Shown: positions 45,962 to 55,825, counted from the first letter of the stretch. The stretch: DNA of 64,000 nucleotides from Psychrobacter alimentarius (GCF_001606025.1 NZ_CP014945.1:496001-560000); one strand, 5' to 3'. Notes: generated by a model not told the origin, from the sequence alone. Made by a program: numbers and translations.

Positions 45962-46750
45962 ATGGCTACAAAGAATCCAACCAAAATCGAAATGCGCGAC
46001 TTACTACAAGCTGGCGCTCACTTTGGTCACCAAACACGTTTTTGGAATCCAAAAATGGGTCCATATATTTTTGGTGCCCGTAACAAGATTCACATCATCA
46101 ACCTAGAGCACACTGTAAAAGCATTTAACGAAGCATTGACTTACGTAAATGGCTTAGCGGCTAAGAAAAACAAAGTATTGTTTGTTGGTACTAAGCGCGC
46201 TGCAAGCGGTATCGTTCGTGAGCAAGCGACTCGCGCTGGCATGCCATACGTTGACCATCGCTGGTTAGGTGGTATGTTGACTAACTGGAAAACACTACGC
46301 CAGTCAATCAACCGTCTAAAAGAGCTTGAAAAGCAATCTGAAGATGGTACTTTTGCTAAGCTGACTAAGCGTGAAGCATTAGAGCGTACTCGTGATATGG
46401 AAAAACTTGAGCGTTCATTGGGCGGTATCAAAGACATGGGCGGCCTACCTGACGCTATCTTCGTTGTAGACGTAGATCACGAAGCGATCGCTATTAAAGA
46501 AGCCAAAAACTTGGGTATCCCAGTTATCGGTATCGTTGATACAAACTCTAGCCCAGACAACGTTGATTACATCATTCCAGCTAACGATGATGCAATCCGT
46601 GCTGTATCTCTATATGTAACGTCTATGGCTGATGCAATCATTGCTGGTAAAGAATATGCACAAACTCAAGCTGGCGGTAAAGCTGAGCAAGAGCCTGCTA
46701 CTGAAGAAGCATCAGTTGACACTGAAGAAGCTGCAACTCCAGCAGAATAA
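45962..46750 (+). CDS. rpsB: 30S ribosomal protein S2
   Basis: Small-subunit protein needed for S1 binding and translation initiation. The 262-residue protein begins [20 protein letters not shown] after Met and has [20 protein letters not shown] (S2 signature 1), [12 protein letters not shown] and the signature 2 region [19 protein letters not shown]. An acidic Glu/Ala-rich tail of about 30 residues follows. Codon bias is strong. tsf follows after about 200 bp, the standard order. Confidence 0.98.
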   Translation: MATKNPTKIEMRDLLQAGAHFGHQTRFWNPKMGPYIFGARNKIHIINLEHTVKAFNEALTYVNGLAAKKNKVLFVGTKRAASGIVREQATRAGMPYVDHRWLGGMLTNWKTLRQSINRLKELEKQSEDGTFAKLTKREALERTRDMEKLERSLGGIKDMGGLPDAIFVVDVDHEAIAIKEAKNLGIPVIGIVDTNSSPDNVDYIIPANDDAIRAVSLYVTSMADAIIAGKEYAQTQAGGKAEQEPATEEASVDTEEAATPAE

Positions 46751-46849
46751 ATAGCTGACCCAAAGGGTTTAACTTTGTAAGGATGTCTTGATAGTTTATT
46801 TATCACTATCCATATAAGGTTATTAACAGCATATAAGTAAGCTTATAAT

Positions 46850-46890
46850 AGGCATGATGTAGTTTTACTCGTCATGCCTTCTTATTGATA
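46850..46890 (+). terminator. Attenuator-like hairpin between rpsB and tsf
   Basis: AGGCATGA (46850-46857) pairs with TCATGCCT (46872-46879), followed by a weak T-rich stretch (TCTTATTG). It may partly terminate transcription after rpsB, as in E. coli; strength is unknown. Confidence 0.4.
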
Positions 46891-46953
46891 GACAGTAAAC
46901 ATATTAAGTATAAGTTAAGCACTCCCATACATAACAATACTGAGGTAACTCTT

Positions 46954-47835
46954 ATGTCAGAAGTAAAAGTATCTGCCAAAATGGTAAAAGAATTGCGTGA
47001 CCGTACTGGTCTTGGCATGATGGAATGTAAAAAAGCGTTAGAAGAGTCAAATGGTGATGTTGAAGTAGCCATTGATAACCTACGTAAATCTGGTCAAGCA
47101 AAAGCAGCTAAAAAAGCGGGTAACATCGCAGCTGACGGCGCTATCATCATCGCACAAGGCGATAACAAAGCATTCTTGTTAGAAGTTAACTGCCAAACTG
47201 ACTTCGTTGCAAAAGATGACAGCTTTACTGCATTCGCAGAAAAAGTGGCCAATCTTGCATTAGAAAACAACGTCACTGATGTTGCTGCTATCTCTGAATT
47301 GCCTTATGGCGATGGTCAAACGGTTGAAGAAGCACGTGTATCATTGGTACAAAAAATCGGTGAGAATATTCAGATTCGCCGTGTTGAAACCCTAGAGGGT
47401 AATAACATTGCTTCATACCGTCACGGCCTACGTATCGGTGTGGTCGTTTCTTATGAAGGTGGCGATGCTGACACTGGTAAGAACCTTGCGATGCATATCG
47501 CTGCGTTCAATCCTGTTGCGGTTGCTGACGAAGACGTTGCAGCTGACCTATTAGCACGCGAAAAAGACATCATCGAAGCGAAAGCTAGAGAGTCTGGCAA
47601 GCCTGATAATATCGTTGAAAAAATGATCGAAGGTGGTCTGCGTAAATACCTAGAAGAAGTGACTCTTCTACGTCAGCCATATGTCATGGACAACGAGAAA
47701 AAAGTTGGTGATGTCCTAAAAGCTGAAGGCGTAAAAGTACTTGGTTTCAAACGTCTAGAAGTTGGTGAAGGCATCGAGAAGAAGCAAGAAGACTTCGCCG
47801 CTGAAGTTGCTGCAACTCAGGCTGCTAACAAGTAA
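46954..47835 (+). CDS. tsf: Elongation factor Ts
   Basis: Guanine-nucleotide exchange factor for EF-Tu. From the ATG at 46954 the protein has 293 residues and starts [19 protein letters not shown], containing the TDF-binding N-module motif [13 protein letters not shown] and the exchange-site [14 protein letters not shown]. An upstream in-frame ATG at 46885 would add 23 residues of non-family sequence; GAGG at 46942 marks 46954 as the start. It ends 115 bp before a perfect terminator. Confidence 0.98.
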   Translation: MSEVKVSAKMVKELRDRTGLGMMECKKALEESNGDVEVAIDNLRKSGQAKAAKKAGNIAADGAIIIAQGDNKAFLLEVNCQTDFVAKDDSFTAFAEKVANLALENNVTDVAAISELPYGDGQTVEEARVSLVQKIGENIQIRRVETLEGNNIASYRHGLRIGVVVSYEGGDADTGKNLAMHIAAFNPVAVADEDVAADLLAREKDIIEAKARESGKPDNIVEKMIEGGLRKYLEEVTLLRQPYVMDNEKKVGDVLKAEGVKVLGFKRLEVGEGIEKKQEDFAAEVAATQAANK

Positions 47836-47950
47836 GTATTAATTTTACTGAAAACGACTAAGAATGTTGAATGCAAGTTATTTAACATTCGCAGTTTGGC
47901 TTTATCTTTCATGTAATACCTGTAAGATAAAGCTGCTCAGTAAAATAAGA

Positions 47951-47982
47951 AAAAGCCCGTTAATCAATTAACGGGCTTTTTT
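47951..47982. terminator. Bidirectional terminator tsf / transglycosylase
   Basis: AAAAGCCCGTTAAT-CA-ATTAACGGGCTTTT, perfect 14-bp arms, followed by more T. It serves tsf on the plus strand and probably the convergent transglycosylase gene on the minus strand. Confidence 0.93.
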
Positions 47983-48005
47983 GTGTTCGGATTTTAAAGC
48001 TGAGT

Positions 48006-48818
48006 TTAGCGTAGTGCTGCATAAGCCGAGTTGGTATAACTGGCACTGTTGATGTTACTACCAGTTGCATAGCTGACATTTTGTATGCCGTCACTCATCG
48101 TCCTGTTTGTCGTCTGATTATTGGCACTCATACCTCCACCAGAAAGCCCAGCATCATTTTTGTACAGGCTATGGTAGCGACTCATCACTCTTTGGACATA
48201 ATTACGAGTCTCTTTAAAAGGAGGGATACCACCGTATTTATCGACGTTGCCTTCACCAGCATTATAGCCAGCCACAGCGTGTTCGACATTATTATTGAAG
48301 CGGCGCATGAGCCATGCGATGTACTTAGCAGAGCCTTCTATATTGTCAGCTGGGTTCCAAGGATTGCTCACATTGAAACGACGAGCGGTGGCAGGCATCA
48401 ATTGCATAAGTCCTTGCGCCCCGACAGGCGAACGTGCATTCGGATTAAATGCCGACTCTGTGTGCATCATGGCTTTCATGAGTGCGGGATCCACACCATT
48501 TCGTTCAGCAGACGCACGGATATAACTGTCATACGCGTTACGGCTACTGCTATTACTGGCAGCACTGCTACCATAATTATTGCTGCTATTACTGCCATCA
48601 TACATCTTAGAGTCTTTGTAGTAAGTGACTTTTACTTTTTTCGTAAATTTATCAAAATTACCACTTGGATTGACGTTGGTAAGGAGAACTTGCCCACCTT
48701 TGTCTTTATAAATATACATATTGCCTGCTTGGGCAGCAACAGAAAAACCAGATAGAAGAAGAGTGGTGAGTAGGGCAGGAGGTAAGCAGCGATTAACTAA
48801 GGTTGCAATATTTATCAT
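48006..48818 (-). CDS. Exported lytic transglycosylase (SLT domain, DUF4124)
   Basis: Peptidoglycan-cleaving muramidase-like enzyme. From the ATG at 48818 it has 270 residues: signal peptide (NRCLPPALLTTLLLSGFSVA, cleavage after AQA), a DUF4124-like segment (MYIYKDKGGQVLLTNVNP), a Ser/Asn/Tyr linker, then the SLT domain. The catalytic glutamate is in MMHTESAFNPNARS, followed by GAQGLMQLMPATARRF, AGYNAGEGNV and YVQRVMSRY. The frame is open from a GTG at 48935, which would bury the signal peptide behind 39 residues, so 48818 is preferred. It is about the size of short MltE/Slt-like enzymes. Confidence 0.9.
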   Translation of the reverse strand: MINIATLVNRCLPPALLTTLLLSGFSVAAQAGNMYIYKDKGGQVLLTNVNPSGNFDKFTKKVKVTYYKDSKMYDGSNSSNNYGSSAASNSSSRNAYDSYIRASAERNGVDPALMKAMMHTESAFNPNARSPVGAQGLMQLMPATARRFNVSNPWNPADNIEGSAKYIAWLMRRFNNNVEHAVAGYNAGEGNVDKYGGIPPFKETRNYVQRVMSRYHSLYKNDAGLSGGGMSANNQTTNRTMSDGIQNVSYATGSNINSASYTNSAYAALR

Positions 48819-49168
48819 AGGGTCATCACTTTTTATAGAGTAATAGCAAATCTCTTTGCTTATAGGCGTGTTTTTTTGCGCATTTAAGCGGTCATTATGT
48901 TTGTAGGATTTTGCAGCTATAAGGCATATAGCCACCTAACAAAAATCACGTCTAACTAAAAACCACTTGCGATAGATACAAAAAATAATAGTGGCTTACT
49001 ATAACATATAATAACTTTTCAACACATTTGATTGTCAAAATAAGCGCGAAATATAGGTATTATCTGCTAAATAACTATAAACAAATCAACATGATATTGG
49101 GAGTAGATATGTCAGTAAACGAATAAGCTTAAAAAATAGAAATATGTGAACCTAACATATCTATTTAC

Positions 49169-49858
49169 TTAACCACTGAGTGCCCCAATGAAAATAGGCA
49201 CCCAAACCGCAGTAACCAAACCATTTACTGCCAGTCCAAAAGCAGCATAACGCCCAGCAGTATGGCTGATTTGCCATGCCTCTACCGTGCCAAACGCATG
49301 GGCTGCCAATCCAAGTGCCAACCCTTTGGCTCGATCATCGTCGATACCGCGAAATAAGAAACGCGCTAAAGTACCACCAAGTAGCCCTGAGACAATAATG
49401 ATCAAGTTTGCCATTGGCAATGGCGCTCGAATCAAGTCTGCCACACTCAAACCAATAGGCGTGGTCACTGAACGAGTAGCAAAGGCCAATATAGTGTCGT
49501 GACTTAATGACATAAGGTATGCCAATGACATCGGTAATAAAGCACCAATAACACTTGCAAGGACAACGATCAGCGTAAGCTTTTTGATCGGTAATCCTTT
49601 AAAGTTCATCGCTGCTAAGGGGACTGCTAATAGTACGGTGACGTATCCCAATAGGTGATCAAATACAGGCTTGGCAGCACTATAATAATGATTATAATCC
49701 CATTGCAATAAAAACAAGAATACAAGCACCAAGACAAGGGCGGTAATGACCATCGGCAACCATGACAGCTTGCGTGCCAATACTCGAGCAATCACATGAG
49801 CCGCTAAGGTCAGTAATATGGCGGCAAGCGTAGTTAGCAACACGTTATCAGTAATCAT
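49169..49858 (-). CDS. lrgB: LrgB/CidB-family membrane protein
   Basis: Inner-membrane protein of the LrgB family, associated in other bacteria with holin-like control of murein hydrolases or with export of small organic acids. From the ATG at 49858 it has 229 residues, about 6-7 membrane helices, and the family regions SVTTPIGLSVADLI (about 130) and GLALGLAAHAFGTVEAWQ. The frame extends to 49915, but GGAG lies just before 49858 and the upstream residues are not family-like. It is 16 bp after the lrgA stop. Confidence 0.88.
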   Translation of the reverse strand: MITDNVLLTTLAAILLTLAAHVIARVLARKLSWLPMVITALVLVLVFLFLLQWDYNHYYSAAKPVFDHLLGYVTVLLAVPLAAMNFKGLPIKKLTLIVVLASVIGALLPMSLAYLMSLSHDTILAFATRSVTTPIGLSVADLIRAPLPMANLIIIVSGLLGGTLARFLFRGIDDDRAKGLALGLAAHAFGTVEAWQISHTAGRYAAFGLAVNGLVTAVWVPIFIGALSG

Positions 49859-49874
49859 GACATCTCCACGCAGC

Positions 49875-50309
49875 TCACAGCTGTCCCTTCTGCTGATCGA
49901 TGGTGGTGCTATCACTATCGTTTTTATGATTTAACCAACGATTGGCAAGTATGGCCAGTCCCCACAGTGGAATCAACGTACTGATAATCATCGTAAGCAT
50001 CACGCCCCACAGCTCATCTCCTAAGGCAAACAGCAACAGTCCTGCTCCAGCAGAAACTGGCAAGAAAGCAAAGCCACTATCGACAAGCAAGGTATTACTG
50101 GCATGCGTCAACCAGCTAGGTAGCCCTTTGAGCAATCGCCATGTGATTAAAATGATAAACATCGCGATCAAGCCAACAATATTGGCCGCTTTTTCGATAC
50201 CTGCCCACTGACAAATAATCACTGCCGACTCACGAACGAAGATGACCATTGCCAGTGTGATTATGACAGCTAGCCATAAAGGTAAACTGGATGAGGGAGT
50301 AGACTTCAT
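49875..50309 (-). CDS. lrgA: LrgA/CidA-family membrane protein
   Basis: Small membrane protein of the CidA/LrgA (holin-like) family, partner of LrgB. From the ATG at 50309 it has 144 residues with four membrane segments and the family motif region LVDSGFAFLPVSAGAGLL. A TTG at 50357 would add 16 residues with no ribosome binding site; the ATG is preferred. The charged tail ends NDSDSTTIDQQKGQL. The pair forms a two-gene unit. Confidence 0.83.
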   Translation of the reverse strand: MKSTPSSSLPLWLAVIITLAMVIFVRESAVIICQWAGIEKAANIVGLIAMFIILITWRLLKGLPSWLTHASNTLLVDSGFAFLPVSAGAGLLLFALGDELWGVMLTMIISTLIPLWGLAILANRWLNHKNDSDSTTIDQQKGQL

Positions 50310-50526
50310 AAAGATTCTGGCCAAGTCAAATATAGATAGTGCAGGTATGCGATTCAAAAGAAACGCTCTTGCTCTAAAAAATGCATTTAATAAATTAAGC
50401 TTTATTAAGCCACCTACGAACGATTATATAGAGAGCAGATAGACTAATAAAGTCTATAAAAAAGCAGCGTCCTCTATTATCTTAAAAAGGTATGAAAACT
50501 AAAAGCGATATATCAGATAAAAAACG

Positions 50527-50562
50527 GCAAAACAAAAAAGACGATATCAAATGATATCGTCT
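50527..50562 (-). terminator. Intrinsic terminator after hflX
   Basis: AGACGATATCA-AA-TGATATCGTCT, perfect 11-bp arms. On the minus strand it is followed by TTTTTTGTTTTG, downstream of the hflX stop at 50618. Confidence 0.88.
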
Positions 50563-50617
50563 AGATGTGACTGCGACAGCTATTTCAAATAATAGGCATT
50601 GTTTAGTATATCACTAC

Positions 50618-52084
50618 TTAAATCTGAGAATCAGTAATAGGTGCTGCTTTTGTACCAGTGTCGTCTGAGTTGGCAGTAGTGGTATTTAGCGAATTAAATT
50701 CATCAAAGGCCTGTTCTTCTGCTTCTGTTAACGTCTGCTCTTCCTCGTCATCAGGTTTTTCGAACTCTTCAAGTACCGGCATCAGCAAGGTTGCTTGTGC
50801 CAACGGTAATACCTCTAAAGGATCTAAGTCGGCTTGCCCAAGCAGTTGTCGTAAGCGCTCGCTTGGCAAACGAATGGTCAAGCACTCATGACCATTATCA
50901 TCGTAGCTCTCTTCCAAGATAACGCCCAACTCATACAAAGTGTTTTTAAAGTGACCCGCACTATAAGGTAAGGTCAAATCAAAGGTAGTCAACTTACCCG
51001 TCAGCAGCTGCTGAACGGCAAGTGTTAGACCTTCCATACCGAGATTTTCTCTAGAAGACACATAAACGCGGTTGGGTTTACCTTCACTCGCATAACCAAT
51101 ATGCGCAGGTTCATCGGTTAAATCAATTTTGTTATAAACATTAAGTACTGGTACATCGTTATCAATTTCAGCCAATACGTCTTTTACTGCTTGAATTTGT
51201 TCATGCATGTCTTCACTAGACGAGTCAATCACGTGTAGCAGCAAGTCCGCCTCTAACGTCTCTTCTAGCGTGGCATGAAAAGATTCGACCAACTCATGTG
51301 GCAGGTGACGAACAAAACCAACGGTGTCTACCAAAACGACTCGCCCAACACCTTGCCAATCTAAGCGGCGTAATGTTGGATCCAATGTGGCAAATAGCTT
51401 GTCGGCTGCATAGATGTTTTCATCAACCAAACGATTGAATAGAGTCGATTTGCCCGCATTGGTATAACCCACGAGCGAAATGGTCGGTACATCAGATTTT
51501 TGGCGGCGCGCCCGGCCTTGGGCACGTGTTTGACGCACCTTTTCTAACTTGCTTTTTAACTGATTGACGCGAGTCTGTAGTAAGCGGCGATCCGTCTCAA
51601 GCTGAGTCTCACCCGGTCCACGTAAGCCAATACCACCTTTTTGACGCTCCAAATGCGTCCAACCACGTACCAAGCGTGTCGATAAATGATTGAGCTGAGC
51701 AAGCTCCACCTGTAGCTTACCTTCGTAAGTACGGGCACGCTGAGCAAAGATATCTAAAATCAAACCGGTACGGTCAAGCACGCGGCATTTGACCAGCGCT
51801 TCAATATTACGCTCTTGAGAAGGCGATAAGCTATGATTAAAAAGGACGATATCAGCATCATGCTCACGAACCAATTCTGCTATCTCTTCTGCTTTGCCGC
51901 TACCCACAAAGTATTTGGCATCAGGTCTTTGACGTGAGCCTGTAACCAGCGCCAAACGATCTGCGCCTGCCGAATCTGCCAATAACTCAAACTCACTCAA
52001 ATCATCAGGATCTTGAATCTGACGAATGTCTAAATGTACTATAATGGCGCGCTCGCCACCTTCATGTCTTTCAAAATAATCCAA
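50618..52084 (-). CDS. hflX: Ribosome-associated GTPase HflX
   Basis: GTPase that binds 50S subunits and rescues stalled or heat-damaged ribosomes. The 488-residue protein has the N-terminal HflX domain (ALVTGSRQRPDAKYFVGSGK), the GGIGLRGPGETQLETDRR linker, and G1 GYTNAGKSTLFN, G3 VDTVGFVRHLPHELVESF and G4 NKIDL. The C-terminus carries a long acidic tail (about 50 residues). The start at 52084 gives MDYFERHEGGERAIIVHLD, typical of the family. hfq, usually just upstream, is not present here. Confidence 0.96.
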   Translation of the reverse strand: MDYFERHEGGERAIIVHLDIRQIQDPDDLSEFELLADSAGADRLALVTGSRQRPDAKYFVGSGKAEEIAELVREHDADIVLFNHSLSPSQERNIEALVKCRVLDRTGLILDIFAQRARTYEGKLQVELAQLNHLSTRLVRGWTHLERQKGGIGLRGPGETQLETDRRLLQTRVNQLKSKLEKVRQTRAQGRARRQKSDVPTISLVGYTNAGKSTLFNRLVDENIYAADKLFATLDPTLRRLDWQGVGRVVLVDTVGFVRHLPHELVESFHATLEETLEADLLLHVIDSSSEDMHEQIQAVKDVLAEIDNDVPVLNVYNKIDLTDEPAHIGYASEGKPNRVYVSSRENLGMEGLTLAVQQLLTGKLTTFDLTLPYSAGHFKNTLYELGVILEESYDDNGHECLTIRLPSERLRQLLGQADLDPLEVLPLAQATLLMPVLEEFEKPDDEEEQTLTEAEEQAFDEFNSLNTTTANSDDTGTKAAPITDSQI

Positions 52085-52464
52085 AGAGTATCACCTATTC
52101 AATAAAGTAAATAAATCGCCACAATACTAGTGCCTGATAATACAGCGCTCAAAAGAATGAGATTTTTCATTCTATTAAGCCTGTAATCAATGCATCAAAA
52201 TAGTAACGCAGCGTTCAGATAGCTGTTTATATGTGGTCTTATTGATTGATATTAAAGCGTATTGAGACAATTAGTGATGATTTTATGTTACAGAGTTGAT
52301 AAGTGAATGCTTTGTCATTGGAGAGGTTGATTATCTTATTGGCGTTTTTATCAACAATAAAATAAGCATTGGAAGAAAGAGGTGGCCTTTTTTATTCACA
52401 GAAGCAATATTCACAAAAGCAGTTTATAATTCAGTGCACAAATCATCACTGATTGAGCGAATTT
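52085..52464. other. Gene-free region between hflX and the acyltransferase gene
   Basis: A 444-bp divergent gap (continuing to 52528). It contains a short AT-rich 64-codon frame with no protein-like features. I see no RNA gene. It must hold the hflX promoter on the minus strand. Confidence 0.4.
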
Positions 52465-52473
52465 TGTTATACT
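52465..52473 (+). promoter_or_regulatory. Extended -10 promoter ahead of the acyltransferase gene
   Basis: TGT-TATACT, 56 bp before the ATG, no clear -35. Identical core to the typA promoter. Confidence 0.45.
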
Positions 52474-52528
52474 CATGGCGCTCGTTTTAGATATATAATC
52501 ACAAGTTTTTTAACCACGAGGGGCACAG

Positions 52529-53329
52529 ATGAGTCAATCTAAGTCAGGCTTTTCACTCAAACAGCAATTGGGTCGCGGCAAACAAATCGCTGGTATGACC
52601 ACGACGATCGCTGGTGGACTACGCGCCGCCCAACGCATTGGGGCTTTTAAACAGCCACCACGCGAAACGCTACCACGCTACATCCAAACCTTTTGTCGCA
52701 AAATGGCCGGCTCTTTTGGGGTAGAGGTTGTTGCCGTTGAGCCTGTACAACAGCTTCATGGCCTATGGGTATCTAATCATGTGTCATGGATGGATATACC
52801 AGTAGTGGGGACACTTAGCCCAGCTTTCTTTTTATCCAAAGCTGAAATTGGTGACTGGCCCATATTTGGGAAGTTGGCGCATGCGGCGGGCACGGTGTTT
52901 ATTGAGCGCGGATCCGGAGACGCAGGTTCGGTTGCCACGCAAATTGCCAGCTTTTTAACCGAAGGGTTTTCGGTCATTTTCTTCCCAGAAGCAACCACGA
53001 CCGATGGTAAAAAGGTCAAACGTATTCATGGTACTTTGCTACAAGCCGCCATCGATGCCGATGTGCCTGTGCGTCCGCTTGTGATTGCTTATGTGAATAA
53101 AGACGGCACGTTGAGTGATGCGCTGCCTTATTATGGAAAGCTGACCATGAAGCAAAGTCTGAAAAAGGTACTTGATAGTAAAGACGTCACTGCTTATGTG
53201 TTGCCACTTGAGCCGATAGACCCCAAGGGGCTGAATAAAAGCCAATTGACCAATTTGCTGCAAGCGCGTATGCAAGAAGGATTGTCGGAGTTGCATTCTC
53301 GGGTGTTAACAACAGAGTCGAACGTGTAG
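52529..53329 (+). CDS. PlsC-like 1-acylglycerol-3-phosphate acyltransferase
   Basis: Predicted membrane-associated acyltransferase of phospholipid synthesis, which adds a second acyl chain to lysophosphatidate or a similar lysolipid. The 266-residue protein has block I SNHVSWMDIP (HxxxxD), block II FIERGSGDAG, block III FFPEATTTDG and block IV VRPLVIAYVN. The N-terminus lacks a clear membrane helix and carries GKQIAGMTTTIAGGLRAA instead. It is preceded by GAGGGG. Several PlsC paralogues are common, so the acceptor is not certain. Confidence 0.88.
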   Translation: MSQSKSGFSLKQQLGRGKQIAGMTTTIAGGLRAAQRIGAFKQPPRETLPRYIQTFCRKMAGSFGVEVVAVEPVQQLHGLWVSNHVSWMDIPVVGTLSPAFFLSKAEIGDWPIFGKLAHAAGTVFIERGSGDAGSVATQIASFLTEGFSVIFFPEATTTDGKKVKRIHGTLLQAAIDADVPVRPLVIAYVNKDGTLSDALPYYGKLTMKQSLKKVLDSKDVTAYVLPLEPIDPKGLNKSQLTNLLQARMQEGLSELHSRVLTTESNV

Positions 53330-53356
53330 AGTCTTTTTTTATTCAAAAATAAACAC

Positions 53357-53405
53357 AAAAAAGGCGCAAACCGCAGTGATGATACTCGCGGTTTGCGCCT
53401 TTTTC
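53357..53405. terminator. Bidirectional terminator after the acyltransferase gene
   Basis: AAAAAAGGCGCAAACCGC and GCGGTTTGCGCCTTTTT, 12-bp GC-rich stem, 13-nt loop. T runs on both strands. Confidence 0.92.
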
Positions 53406-53427
53406 TTGTGACTTTATACGTGATCTA

Positions 53428-53496
53428 GTGCGGCTGGAACGAATTTTTTGTAGCCTCTTTTTAGCAGCAAGCAAAGAAAGTTGATACCAGTCGCAC
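53428..53496. repeat. Palindromic intergenic repeat, copy 2 (inverted)
   Basis: About 69 bp. Its reverse complement reads GTGCGACTGGTATCAACTTT...GCTTGCTGCTAAA...AGAGGCTAC...AAAAATTC...CAGCCGCAC. This aligns end to end with copy 1 (1222-1292) and with copy 3. It lies between the terminator above and the aldo/keto reductase gene. Confidence 0.7.
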
Positions 53497-53578
53497 ATGA
53501 CTATGCACGCATTGATTTCATTATGAACCAATCATAAATAAATTAAAACCAACTTACAGAAGCCTGATAGACAACGTT

Positions 53579-54619
53579 CTAAGGAGACGGATTAGGATGC
53601 TGAGCATGTACAGCTTCAATCGCATCTAACACGTCTGGCGTCAAGGTGACATTGACGCTGTCGATGTTGGATTTGAGCTGCTCAGTCGTCGTCGCACCAA
53701 TGATATTGCTGGTCACAAAGTGGCGTGAATTAACGAAGGCCAATGCCATTTGCGCCATATCCAAACCAGCATCTGCCGCAATCTTAGCATACTGCTCAGT
53801 GGCTGCTACGGCTTGTTCGTTGGTATAACGGGCAAAGCGATCGTACATGGTAAGACGTGCACCAGCGGGACGTTTACCGCCAAGGTATTTACCAGATAAA
53901 ACGCCAAACCCAAGCGGGGAATAAGCAAGCAGCCCAACGTTTTCGCGGTGGGCTATTTCAGCCATGCCAACTTCGTATAAACGGTTCAGCAAGCTGTAAG
54001 GGTTTTGAACGGTAAGTGGGGCGATAAGGCCGTTTTTGTCTGCTTCCCAAAGATAGCGCATCAGACCCCAAGCAGTGTCATTTGACAATCCATAAGCACG
54101 AATACGACCTTTTTTAATTTCATTATTTAACGCCTGTATGGTTTCTAAAAAAGGCGTTAAGTCGTCTAGCGATTGGGCCGCCATTTCTTCGGTATAACCA
54201 CGTTGACTAAAAAAGTTGGCTTGGCGTTCAGGCCAATGCAGCTGATAAATATCAATATAGTCAGTTTGCAAACGTTCCAAATTGCCATCAATAGCGCTAC
54301 TGATGTGTTCGGCATTAAAGCGCGTTTGCCCATCACGCAAAAAGTCCATCGGTGATATTTTGCTGGCAAGAACGACTTTGTCACGCTGTTTGGTTTTATT
54401 AAACCATGTACCCATGAAGCGCTCGGTATCACCCTGCTTGTCCTTGTCCGGTGGCGAAGGATACATCTCAGCCGTATCCCAAAAATTCACGCCCTCAGAG
54501 AGTGCCATATCCATTTGTGTATGGGCGTCAGACTCTGTATTTTGCTGACCCCATGTCATAGTGCCAAGACAGATTTTAGAAACTTTTTCATCGATTTGGG
54601 GCAATGTTGTATATTGCAT
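53579..54619 (-). CDS. Aldo/keto reductase (Tas-like)
   Basis: NADPH-dependent aldo/keto reductase of 346 residues. It has LGTMTWGQQNTESDA, the catalytic Asp/Tyr region NFWDTAEMYPSPP, the lysine in LASKISPMDF, the histidine in DIYQLHWPERQ, and GLLAYSPLGFGVLSGKY with the C-terminal IIGATTTEQLKSN cofactor loop. The insert YPSPPDKDKQGDTERFMGTW is typical of Tas/YajO-like members. The substrate is unknown. It lies 51 bp downstream of the FKBP gene on the same strand. Confidence 0.92.
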   Translation of the reverse strand: MQYTTLPQIDEKVSKICLGTMTWGQQNTESDAHTQMDMALSEGVNFWDTAEMYPSPPDKDKQGDTERFMGTWFNKTKQRDKVVLASKISPMDFLRDGQTRFNAEHISSAIDGNLERLQTDYIDIYQLHWPERQANFFSQRGYTEEMAAQSLDDLTPFLETIQALNNEIKKGRIRAYGLSNDTAWGLMRYLWEADKNGLIAPLTVQNPYSLLNRLYEVGMAEIAHRENVGLLAYSPLGFGVLSGKYLGGKRPAGARLTMYDRFARYTNEQAVAATEQYAKIAADAGLDMAQMALAFVNSRHFVTSNIIGATTTEQLKSNIDSVNVTLTPDVLDAIEAVHAQHPNPSP

Positions 54620-54670
54620 ACAAGTATCCTTTTAGCATTCGTTTTTATAGTTTATTAGGCGTTTGGAAGG

Positions 54671-55168
54671 CTACATTAACTTTATACCTGTAACACCAGG
54701 GGGAGTCACTTTAAAGACTTTTACTTTAAACAGCACGTCTTGTCCAGCGAGAGGATGATTAAAATCGACTTCGATTTCGTCGTCATCGATGGCGCTAATC
54801 GTACCAGGCAAGGTGTTTTTGCCTTTGTCTTCAAACTCTACCATCATACCGATTTCAGGATTGTCAGCGACCAGCGCAAATTGAGGACGGCTAAAATGCT
54901 GGATATTATCAGGATTCCATTCGCCAAATGCTTGCTCTGGCTCAAGATGGGCCGTTCGTGTGTCACCGGCACGTAGATTCATCAAAACCTGTTCAAAGCC
55001 CGGTAGTAAGCTCTCATCACCAATCGTTAAGCTGACAGGAGTGTCGCGGCTAAAGGTTGAATCAATCACCGTACCATTTTCTAGCGAAACCTCAAAATGC
55101 AGCTTCACAAGACTACCGTAAGTGATACGTGTGTCTTCATTGGGATTAATAAATTGCGAATCGGTCAT
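54671..55168 (-). CDS. fkpB: FKBP-type peptidyl-prolyl isomerase (SlpA/FkpB type)
   Basis: Cytosolic prolyl isomerase and chaperone of the SlyD/FkpB class. From the ATG at 55168 it has 165 residues: LVKLHFEVSLENGTVIDSTF, FKBP loop LLPGFEQVLMNLRAGDT, HLEPEQAFGEW, and the insert-in-flap region with FNHPLAGQDVLFKVKV. No His-rich SlyD tail is present. A start at 55177 is also possible; AAAGAA is better spaced for 55168. In many gamma-proteobacteria fkpB sits beside lspA; here a few genes lie between them. Confidence 0.88.
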   Translation of the reverse strand: MTDSQFINPNEDTRITYGSLVKLHFEVSLENGTVIDSTFSRDTPVSLTIGDESLLPGFEQVLMNLRAGDTRTAHLEPEQAFGEWNPDNIQHFSRPQFALVADNPEIGMMVEFEDKGKNTLPGTISAIDDDEIEVDFNHPLAGQDVLFKVKVFKVTPPGVTGIKLM

Positions 55169-55455
55169 AGTTATCATTTCTTTTGTGAATTATGTTAAGT
55201 AGGTTAGAACTAGAAACTGTTTTTTATAGCAGATAAATAGTCTAGCATAGTCAGTATGTTACATGCCGCTATATCATGGAGAGAGTATGAAACATATATA
55301 TTAGCCACTTAATTACTGAAATAAAACCTCACTGATTACTGACGAAAGTAAATTTAAGTTGACTTATGTTTCTATTTTGTATATAAATGTTTTTTATTCG
55401 TTAACACAGCGAACTTTATTCTATAAGGTTCAATTTAAACAACTTTGAGATAACC

Positions 55456-55773
55456 ATGAAAAAAGCTATTTTAGTAATCGGTGTATTTGCATTATTAGCC
55501 CAAGGTTGTGCGACTCCTCATGTCGTACAGACTAAAAAAGTAAGCGATATCAACTTGTCATGTACACAAATTCTTAGTGAAATTGAAGAAGCTGAACAAT
55601 TTGAAAAAGATGCGCGTGCTGAGCGTAAAATTACGGGCAAGAATGTAGCCGCGGCAGTATTATTTTGGCCAGCATTGATTGGTACTTACTCTAATACAGA
55701 AGAAGCTATTGACGCTGCAAAAGAACGCCGTGCTAATTTGACCAATCTATATGAACAAAAAAAGTGTCGTTAA
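55456..55773 (+). CDS. Small lipoprotein of unknown function
   Basis: 105 residues with a lipoprotein signal ending in LAQGC (C18). The mature part is charged and helical (QILSEIEEAEQFEKDARAER), with a short hydrophobic stretch AAAVLFWPALIG near residues 65-76, and ends in a lysine/cysteine/arginine tail. The second and third cysteines (NLSC, KKC) could form a disulfide. I do not recognise the family. It is monocistronic with its own terminator. Confidence 0.8.
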   Translation: MKKAILVIGVFALLAQGCATPHVVQTKKVSDINLSCTQILSEIEEAEQFEKDARAERKITGKNVAAAVLFWPALIGTYSNTEEAIDAAKERRANLTNLYEQKKCR

Positions 55774-55825
55774 TGTCTTTGTTTTAATGATAAGTATCTA
55801 AAATACTTTCATGCCCGATCTAAAC

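Noticed and set aside
46885..46953. Longer tsf frame
   Set aside because: The extra 23 residues are not EF-Ts sequence and GAGG marks the ATG at 46954.
48081..48755. Long plus-strand frame opposite the transglycosylase
   Set aside because: Shadow of a gene with clear SLT motifs; no protein-like features or ribosome binding site.
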